From Sphingomonas glacialis (GTDB lineage Bacteria; Pseudomonadota; Alphaproteobacteria; Sphingomonadales; Sphingomonadaceae): a stretch of 64,000 nt of DNA. Under the pieces are notes generated by a model. That model was not told where the DNA came from. It searched no databases and saw nothing but the letters and a program-made list of their open reading frames with translations. The position numbers and the translations under genes are program-made. How positions within the stretch are numbered: position 1 is the first letter of the stretch; every line of letters starts with the position of its first letter. The stretch spans positions 1 through 64,000 of the forward strand of contig NZ_RCZC01000005.1 in NCBI RefSeq assembly GCF_006439055.1, written 5' to 3'. Shown here in pieces: positions 58,292 through 64,000 of this stretch.

Positions 58292-60670
58292 ATGAGAACT
58301 CGGTTCGGTTCATGTGCGGCAGCACTGCTCATCACGCTGGCATCGACGCTTTTTTGCTATGCCGGACCGGCGCTATCGGAAGATACCGAAACGGGGTCGA
58401 CTATCGTGGTGCATTCATCTGCCGAGCTCTACCAGGCGATTGACGCGGTCCATGTGAACAACGTTCGCGTTATTCGCGTCGCGTCGGGGCGATACGCGTT
58501 GGATCACCCGTTATTGCTGAGCGCGGCAACGTCCGGAACCGCGTCTCATCCCTTCACGATCGAGGGGATCGCTGGCGCCAAGGTCGAGTTTGATGGATCA
58601 CGGGCCCTTCCTCCCCTAAAATGGGAACGACAGCCTGATGGTATCTGGCGCGCGCACTTGGAGACGGCGCCGTTCCAGCGACTGTGGTACGCCGATCGCC
58701 TGCTGCCCCGCGCCCGCTATCCAAATTACGATCCGGCGAAACTCCCGCTCGGCGGGGTATCGGCCGACGCGACGTCTGCGGAGCGGATCGCGCGCTGGAA
58801 GAACCCTGCCGGCGGGATCGTTCAGGCCCTCCACAGCAGCCGCTGGGGGAGTGTCCATATTCCGATCCTCGGAAAGAATGCAGATGGCACGCTTCGTCTC
58901 GGTCCGGCCGTTGGGAACGCCCCAAGTACCTCGCCAAGCATCACCGAGCGCTTCGTCGAAAACATTCGCGAGGAACTCGACGCGCCCGGTGAATGGTATC
59001 ACGACGTCGGGCAAAATTGGCTTTACTTCAAGCCGCCCGTCCGGGACGCGTCGCCTCCGCCCCTTGGCTTCCGTGCCAGCACCGCCGAATCGCTGATCCA
59101 GATCGTCGGCGCGCCAGGGGCACCGGCGCATAACATACGCATCGCCGGCATCGGCTTTCGCGGGACCGAGCCGACCTTCCTCAAATCGACCGAACCGCTG
59201 CTTCGGTCCGACTGGAGGTTCTATCGGGGTGGCGCGCTCTTTATTACCGATGCGGAACGCATCGGAATCGAAGACGACAAGTTTCATGACCTCGGCGGCA
59301 ATGCGATTGTCGTTAGCGGGCATGCCCGCGGCGTGTCGATCCGCCGCAACCTGATCGATCAAATCGGCGCGAGCGCGATCTCGTTTGTCGGAGAACCCCA
59401 AGCGGTACGGTTGCCCCCCCCTCCCCCCGCTGATGGCCAGTTGCGGGCCGATATCGATCGAACGACCGGCCCGAGATCAGATCAATATCCGGCGGATAGC
59501 ATCGCGCAGGACAATCTGATCCACGACGTCGGCACGATCGAAAAGCAGTCCGCGGGCGTCGAGATCGCGATGTCGGCGCGGATCACAATTGACCACAACA
59601 GCATCTATCGCGTGCCCCGCGCCGGGATCAATATCGGCGATGGCAATTGGGGTGGACATCGAATCACCAACAACGATGTGTTCGACACGGTACGCGAAAG
59701 CAGCGACCATGGAGCGTTCAACAGTTGGGGGCGAGACCGCTATTGGCAGAGCGATCGTCCCGCGATGGAACGTGCCACGACCGCCGACCGGGCGATCGTC
59801 CGGCTGGATACGCTCGAGACAATCGTGTTGCGCCATAATCGCTTCCGCTCCGATCACGGCTGGGATATCGACCTTGATGATGGCTCGACAAATTATTTGA
59901 TAGAAGACAATCTCCTGCTCGCTGGCGGATTGAAGCTCCGCGAGGGCTTCGATCGTACTGCGCGCAACAACATCATCCTCAACAACAGCTTTCATCCACA
60001 CATGTGGTTTACCAACAGCAACGATGTCTTCGAGCACAATATCGTGATGGCGGGATATCAGCCTGTGATCATCAAGCGCTGGGGGAAGGCGGTCGACTTC
60101 AATCTGTTCGTCACCGCGTCCGATCTGAAAACGGCGCAGAGCAATGAGACGGATCTGCATTCGCTATCCGGCGATCCCCAGTTCATTTCGTCGAGACCGG
60201 GCGATTACGCCGTGCGTCCGACGTCCCCGGCCATTCGGATTGGATACCACAACATCGCAATGGGCGATTTCGGGGTCCGTCCGCAGCGACTGCGCGCGCT
60301 CGCGGAACGCCCCGCATTCCCCAAGCCCGAACTTGCCCCCGCCCCCGCACAGCGCGGTGCCCCGCGCGCCTTCGCTGGGATGATGGTCAAGACGGTCAGC
60401 ACGTTGGGCGAGCAATCGGCCGCCGGACTCGCCAAGCAAGTCGGGGTGCTCGTGCTATCCGTCAAACCGGACAGCGCCGCGGCAACGTCGGGGTTGCGGC
60501 CAGGGGACGTTATTCTGACGATCGAGGGCACGACAGACATTCTCGCCCAAGCGGTGACGGCAGCGTCTTCTCTGATCGCCACGGCCAAGGCACGGCAATG
60601 GCAAGGGTCGATGGTGATCAGCGTCTTTCGCAATCAGCAGATCCGCAAGGTCTCACTACCGTTGCAGTGA
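58292..60670 (+). CDS. Exported right-handed beta-helix protein with C-terminal PDZ domain
   Basis: 792-aa protein with a signal peptide (1-about 29, ALLITLASTLFCYAGPALS). Residues about 40-660 are a parallel beta-helix: many short turns such as FTIEGIAGAKVEFDGS, NIRIAGIGFRGTE, ITIDHNSIYRVPRAGINIGDGN, HNRFRSDHGWDIDLDDGSTNYLIEDNLLL in separate blocks and NNIILNNSFHPHMWF. This fold is used by polysaccharide lyases and epimerases. The last about 100 residues are a PDZ domain (GVLVLSVKPDSAAATSGLRPGDVILTIEG). The combination is uncommon. Likely acts in the periplasm on the polysaccharide encoded around it; substrate unknown. ATG 58292 is chosen for the signal peptide. Confidence 0.8.
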   Translation: MRTRFGSCAAALLITLASTLFCYAGPALSEDTETGSTIVVHSSAELYQAIDAVHVNNVRVIRVASGRYALDHPLLLSAATSGTASHPFTIEGIAGAKVEFDGSRALPPLKWERQPDGIWRAHLETAPFQRLWYADRLLPRARYPNYDPAKLPLGGVSADATSAERIARWKNPAGGIVQALHSSRWGSVHIPILGKNADGTLRLGPAVGNAPSTSPSITERFVENIREELDAPGEWYHDVGQNWLYFKPPVRDASPPPLGFRASTAESLIQIVGAPGAPAHNIRIAGIGFRGTEPTFLKSTEPLLRSDWRFYRGGALFITDAERIGIEDDKFHDLGGNAIVVSGHARGVSIRRNLIDQIGASAISFVGEPQAVRLPPPPPADGQLRADIDRTTGPRSDQYPADSIAQDNLIHDVGTIEKQSAGVEIAMSARITIDHNSIYRVPRAGINIGDGNWGGHRITNNDVFDTVRESSDHGAFNSWGRDRYWQSDRPAMERATTADRAIVRLDTLETIVLRHNRFRSDHGWDIDLDDGSTNYLIEDNLLLAGGLKLREGFDRTARNNIILNNSFHPHMWFTNSNDVFEHNIVMAGYQPVIIKRWGKAVDFNLFVTASDLKTAQSNETDLHSLSGDPQFISSRPGDYAVRPTSPAIRIGYHNIAMGDFGVRPQRLRALAERPAFPKPELAPAPAQRGAPRAFAGMMVKTVSTLGEQSAAGLAKQVGVLVLSVKPDSAAATSGLRPGDVILTIEGTTDILAQAVTAASSLIATAKARQWQGSMVISVFRNQQIRKVSLPLQ

Positions 60671-60706
60671 GACACGCGGGGGCTCGACGATCGCGCGACG
60701 GCAGCG

Positions 60707-61264
60707 TCAAGCCGAACGCGCCATCGCTTCGAAAGTGGCCGAATCGATAAGGTCCGCCAAGGAAACGAACGCCGCACCTTCCGCGCTCGTCGGCTTACCA
60801 ATCAGGAAGCGATGGCCGACCCCTGCCGCTTTGCCCGCCGCCAGATCACTCGGGCGATCGCCCACCATGATCGAGCGGAGCGGGTCGATTGCATGGTCGG
60901 CACAAGCCTGCAGGAGCAACCCCGGGCCCGGCTTGCGGCAGTCGCAGGCAAACGCCAGGTCGGGCACCACGCCATCGGGATGATGCGGGCAGTGATAGAT
61001 ACCGGTGAATTGGACGCCCAGCGCGGCGAACACCGCCACCATATGCCGTTCCACGCGGACATAGTCCGCAGCCGTATAATAGCCGCGCGCGATCCCCGAT
61101 TGATTGGTAACGACGATGAGCCGGTAGCCGAGCCGCATCGCCTTCACGAGCGCGTCGGCAACGCCGGGGATGATCTCGAAGCGGTCGATCGTCCCGACAT
61201 ATCCGGAATCGAAATTCAGCACGCCGTCGCGGTCGAGGAAGAGCGCCCGCTCGGTCGCGATCAC
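60707..61264 (-). CDS. gmhB: Heptose-1,7-bisphosphate phosphatase (GmhB)
   Basis: 185-aa HAD-superfamily phosphatase removing the C7 phosphate from D-glycero-D-manno-heptose 1,7-bisphosphate. Motif I LFLDRDGVLNFDSGYV, motif II VVTNQSGIARGYY, zinc ligands in CPHHPDG and CDCRKPGPGLLL, and motif IV MVGDRPSDLAAGKAAG are all present. GTG 61264 overlaps the stop of the rfaE2 gene by 4 bases. It ends a four-gene heptose operon read gmhA-rfaE1-rfaE2-gmhB. Length is normal for the family. Confidence 0.93.
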   Translation of the reverse strand: MIATERALFLDRDGVLNFDSGYVGTIDRFEIIPGVADALVKAMRLGYRLIVVTNQSGIARGYYTAADYVRVERHMVAVFAALGVQFTGIYHCPHHPDGVVPDLAFACDCRKPGPGLLLQACADHAIDPLRSIMVGDRPSDLAAGKAAGVGHRFLIGKPTSAEGAAFVSLADLIDSATFEAMARSA

Positions 61265-61740
61265 GCCGGGAACTTGCGGATGCGCTCGACCAGCTTCGTT
61301 GTCGAATACCCCGGCCGGAGCGCGATAGCCTGCGCCCGCCCGCCCCACGATTGGACAAGCGCAGTTTCGGGAAGCGCAGCGACGTCGTAATCACCACCCT
61401 TCACATAGATATCGGGTCGGACCTGCTCGATCAGCGCCAACGGGGTCCGGTCGTCGAAGAGGCAGACGAAGCTCACCGCTTCCAATGCCGCCAACATGAT
61501 GGCGCGATCGCGCTCACCGTTGATAGGGCGATCGCTTCCCTTGCCCAGCAGCCGGGCGGAGAGATCGCTGTTCAAGCCGACAAGGAGGGCCGCGCCGAGG
61601 GCCCGGGCATCGGCTAAATATTCCACATGGCCGCGGTGCAGCAGATCGAACACGCCATTGGTGAAAACCAGCGGCCTACCGATATCGCGCACTGCGCGGG
61701 TCAAGGTGTCGCCGGCGAGGATCTTATCCCCGAACGTCAT
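61261..61740 (-). CDS. rfaE2: Heptose-1-phosphate adenylyltransferase (RfaE domain II)
   Basis: 159-aa nucleotidyltransferase of the cytidylyltransferase-like fold. The signature VFTNGVFDLLHRGHVEYLADAR contains the HxGH motif in split form (HRGH), followed by LVGLNSDLSARLLGKG, RPINGERDRAIMLAALE and KGGDYD. It transfers a nucleotide (ATP in the standard pathway) to heptose 1-phosphate. In many Gram-negatives this is fused to the kinase as HldE; here it is a separate gene overlapping the kinase stop by 4 bases (ATGA). Confidence 0.92.
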   Translation of the reverse strand: MTFGDKILAGDTLTRAVRDIGRPLVFTNGVFDLLHRGHVEYLADARALGAALLVGLNSDLSARLLGKGSDRPINGERDRAIMLAALEAVSFVCLFDDRTPLALIEQVRPDIYVKGGDYDVAALPETALVQSWGGRAQAIALRPGYSTTKLVERIRKFPA

Positions 61741-62699
61741 GCGGACACCGACCAAGCCTCGATATCCTCGAACACGGAAGCGACCTCCTCGAAGGTTGCG
61801 ACCGACGTCCCAAGCTTGCTGACGACGATCCCGGCCGCAGCGTTGGCGAAATCGACGGTCCGCTCCCATGTCGCGCCCGCTGCAAGCATGACCGCCAGCG
61901 CGGCAATAACGGTATCGCCGGCGCCAGACACGTCGAACACCTCGCGTGCCTGCGCCGGCCTGTGGAGGACGGAGCCCTCGCGAACGAGCATCATGCCCTG
62001 CTCGCTCATCGTCACGAGCAAGGCGTCGAGCTCCAGATGCCGACGTAGAGCCTGCGCCTTGCTTTCGAACTCCTCCTGGGTGTTCCAGCTTCCTGCAACC
62101 GCGGTAAATTCCGCACGGTTCGGGGTGAGCACGGTCGCGCCGGTGTACCGACCATATTCGTCGCCCTTGGGGTCGACCAGGACCGGCTTGCCGCGCGCCC
62201 GCACACGCCGGATCAGTTCCTCGACATGCTCGAGGGCACCCTTGCGATAGTCGGAGAACACGACCAGGTCGGCAGCATCGAGACTTTGTTCGAACTCCGC
62301 TCTCTTCTGGTCGAGCACTTCGCGCGATGGCGCATCCTCGAAATCGATACGCAACATCTGCTGCTGCTGCCCGATCACGCGAAGCTTGACGGTGGTGCGG
62401 ATGTGCGGGTCGGTCTGAAGACGGTGATCGATCCCCGCCTCGGTAAGAACCGTACGCAGTCGATCGGCCGCACTGTCCGCACCGACAACCGAAAGGAGCG
62501 TTGCGCTGGCGCCCAGCGCGACGATATTGCGCGCTACGTTTGCTGCGCCGCCCGGCCGTTCTTCGGACCGTGCGATCCGTACGATCGGCACCGGCGCCTC
62601 CGGCGAAATCCGCTGGACGTCACCAAACCAATATTCATCGAGCATCACGTCGCCGACGACGATGATGCGCAGATCCCTGATCGCGTCGCGAAGCGTCAC
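61737..62699 (-). CDS. rfaE1: Heptose-7-phosphate kinase (RfaE domain I)
   Basis: 320-aa PfkB-family kinase. N-terminal IIVVGDVMLDEYWFGDVQRISPEAPVPIV and ERPGGAANVARNIVALG, the middle FSDYRKGAL, and the C-terminal DVSGAGDTVIAALAVMLAAG (catalytic Asp) identify RfaE domain I. It phosphorylates D-glycero-D-manno-heptose 7-phosphate at C1. GTG 62699 overlaps the gmhA stop by 4 bases (GTGA). The frame continues upstream antisense-like through gmhA, which is not part of the gene. No nucleotidyltransferase is fused; that is the next gene. Confidence 0.94.
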   Translation of the reverse strand: MTLRDAIRDLRIIVVGDVMLDEYWFGDVQRISPEAPVPIVRIARSEERPGGAANVARNIVALGASATLLSVVGADSAADRLRTVLTEAGIDHRLQTDPHIRTTVKLRVIGQQQQMLRIDFEDAPSREVLDQKRAEFEQSLDAADLVVFSDYRKGALEHVEELIRRVRARGKPVLVDPKGDEYGRYTGATVLTPNRAEFTAVAGSWNTQEEFESKAQALRRHLELDALLVTMSEQGMMLVREGSVLHRPAQAREVFDVSGAGDTVIAALAVMLAAGATWERTVDFANAAAGIVVSKLGTSVATFEEVASVFEDIEAWSVSA

Positions 62700-63280
62700 T
62701 GAAATTCGGTGTCCAGGTGCGAGCAGAGCGCATGGTAGGTCAGCAGATGCGCGGCCTGGATCTGATCGGTCGCGGCGAGCGGGACGACCATCGCCACATC
62801 GCTCAACGGCAACAGCCGGCCGCCGTCCCGACCCAACATCCCTAAGGTTGTCGCGCCGATCGCGCGAGCGCTCTCGAATGCTGCAACCACATTGCGCGAA
62901 TTGCCCGAGGTCGAGATCCCCCAAACGATGTCGCCAGGCCGCGCCAAGGCCTCGACCTGACGGCTGAACACCGTGTCGTAGTTGTAATCGTTGCTCCACG
63001 CGGTGAGGATCGAACTGTCGGTGGTGAGCGCTATAGCCGCAAGCGCTTTGCGCTTGACCTTGTAGCGGCCGACGAGTTCCGCCGCGATGTGCTGGGCATC
63101 GGCGGCCGATCCGCCGTTCCCCATGATGAGGACCTTGCCGCCATGCCGCAGAACCTCGGTTAGCGCCTCGGCGGCCCGATCGATCGCGCTGCAATATTCG
63201 GGCGTGAAGGCCGTTTGGAGCGACGCGATGGTCCCGGCAATCTCAACGGCGATCGGGGAACCTGAAGAAACAGTCGCCAT
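62696..63280 (-). CDS. gmhA: Sedoheptulose-7-phosphate isomerase
   Basis: 194-aa SIS-domain isomerase making D-glycero-D-manno-heptose 7-phosphate, first step of heptose precursor synthesis. Conserved: VLIMGNGGSAADAQHIAAELVGRYKVKRKALAAIALTTDSSI in consecutive blocks, then GISTSGNSRNVV, GRDGGRL and the C-terminal zinc region QAAHLLTYHALC. It opens the four-gene heptose operon. Nine bases separate it from the unknown gene upstream on the same strand, so that gene is probably co-transcribed. Confidence 0.94.
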   Translation of the reverse strand: MATVSSGSPIAVEIAGTIASLQTAFTPEYCSAIDRAAEALTEVLRHGGKVLIMGNGGSAADAQHIAAELVGRYKVKRKALAAIALTTDSSILTAWSNDYNYDTVFSRQVEALARPGDIVWGISTSGNSRNVVAAFESARAIGATTLGMLGRDGGRLLPLSDVAMVVPLAATDQIQAAHLLTYHALCSHLDTEFQ

Positions 63281-63289
63281 GATAAACCC

Positions 63290-63976
63290 TTAGTTTGCCA
63301 CCGCAGCGACATTTGCGCTGGCCCGGCGATTGGAGCGAGGGCTGGATCTTGCCGTCAGGATGTCGGCTAGACGCACGACCGCCCCCGCCGCAAGCGCATT
63401 TCTTGGCGGTTGCGCCGCAATGCTGCCTTCGATCGGATCGACCCGTTGAATCGACAGCGGACGCTCACGTGGCGGTGCATTCTCGCGGACCCACGCCTCT
63501 ACCAATGGCCTGGGCGCGCCCGCCATGATGATCTCGTCGAAATGCGTCGCCTGACGGAGGAACGTCTCGAACAGCACCGCGCGCTCGTCGTCAGGCGCGG
63601 CCGCCCCCCACATCTCGAGCTCGTGTTCCGGAAGCAGAAAGGCCGTGAAGACCCCCTGTGAGCGCCAGCTATAGATCAGATCCCACTGCGGCTGGCTTCG
63701 AAATAGATAGCTTTCGACGCCGAGATAAATGTCGCCGGCAAACGGCACTACGACCGGCGCGTTGCGCGTCGAGGCCGACATCTCCTCGATCGATTCGAAC
63801 GGCTGCTCGTAGAAATCGGTGTCGTGCCGATCGGCGGCGATCGGGACGACCGTATGGCCAGCCGGCAGGGAGCGCCGCAACGTCCGTATAAGATCGCTGA
63901 CGGCTTCCCACTCGAACTGCGTCTTGGGATCGAGCACGTCGACATCGCGCCGGAAATTGGAGACGTCGACATACAT
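63290..63976 (-). CDS. Hypothetical protein upstream of heptose genes
   Basis: 228-aa protein that I do not recognise. MYVDVSNFRRDVDVLDPKTQFEWEAV at the start and the following alternation of helices and strands (HTVVPIAADRH, VVVPFAGDIYLG, LIYSWRSQGVFTAFLLPEHELEMWG) recall the N-terminal Rossmann half of GT-B glycosyltransferases such as the one at 41346, but no donor-site half follows. The C-terminus (SSPRSNRRASANVAAVAN) looks unstructured. ATG 63976 has AAGGGG upstream; an earlier ATG at 63994 is near the window edge, so the start is uncertain. Nine bases ahead of gmhA, in the same operon. Confidence 0.55.
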   Translation of the reverse strand: MYVDVSNFRRDVDVLDPKTQFEWEAVSDLIRTLRRSLPAGHTVVPIAADRHDTDFYEQPFESIEEMSASTRNAPVVVPFAGDIYLGVESYLFRSQPQWDLIYSWRSQGVFTAFLLPEHELEMWGAAAPDDERAVLFETFLRQATHFDEIIMAGAPRPLVEAWVRENAPPRERPLSIQRVDPIEGSIAAQPPRNALAAGAVVRLADILTARSSPRSNRRASANVAAVAN

Positions 63977-64000
63977 CGAAGCCCCTTGCCGCATCCTTTC

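Overview
The window looks like a chromosomal segment of a high-GC alphaproteobacterium, most probably a sphingomonad (Sphingomonas or a close relative). The basis is the 5' part of a 16S rRNA gene at the left edge, which reads like Sphingomonas 16S, together with a Caulobacter/Xanthomonas-type TonB-dependent receptor and a SapC/tryptophan-halogenase/cupin gene set typical of this group. This is recognition from memory, not a database search. Coding density is high and many neighbouring genes overlap by 1-10 bases.

Layout. (1) 1-754: 5' end of a 16S rRNA gene on the minus strand, with its leader, a boxA-like site and a promoter. (2) 0.9-8.8 kb: C4-dicarboxylate module, with DctB/DctD-type sensor and regulator divergent from a DctA symporter, an outer-membrane beta-barrel and a malate:quinone oxidoreductase. 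The DctD-like protein has lost the sigma-54 activator motifs. (3) 8.9-12.5 kb: a three-gene overlapping operon (MFS permease, metallophosphoesterase, ArsB-like permease). (4) 12.8-38.2 kb: a large arabinoxylan/hemicellulose utilisation locus. It holds secreted esterases, GH43, GH27, GH3, GH39, GH51 and GH8 enzymes, a FadR/FCD-type GntR regulator, and a TonB receptor flanked by SapC, cupin_8 and flavin-dependent halogenase genes. Two operator families are visible. One is TTGTC(A/T)G(A/T)CTA, which fits the FCD-GntR half-site pattern, at three promoters. The other is a TGGTAGCG-type palindrome resembling the xyl-box, at two promoters. (5) 38.4-41.3 kb: htpG and a medium-chain reductase.

(6) 41.3-47.7 kb: Kdo and capsule cluster (kdsA divergent from kdsD-kdsB-histidine phosphatase-kpsC-like-glycosyltransferase). 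(7) 47.86-50.70 kb: a complete IS66-family element with 8-bp target duplication and a frameshifted tnpC. (8) 50.9-55.2 kb: three surface-polysaccharide glycosyltransferases with visibly lower GC than the flanks, followed by about 0.9 kb of gene-poor DNA. (9) 56.2-64 kb: Nudix hydrolase, GDP-fucose synthase, a secreted beta-helix protein fused to a PDZ domain, and the heptose precursor genes gmhA, rfaE1, rfaE2 and gmhB with an unknown gene upstream.

How the genes could work together: the first half imports and oxidises plant-derived carbon (organic acids, arabinoxylan oligosaccharides). The second half makes activated sugars (Kdo, heptose, probably GDP-fucose) and assembles them into a capsule or exopolysaccharide. 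Coordinates, reading frames, motifs, repeats and overlaps are read from the sequence. Functions are family-level assignments from recognisable motifs without a search.
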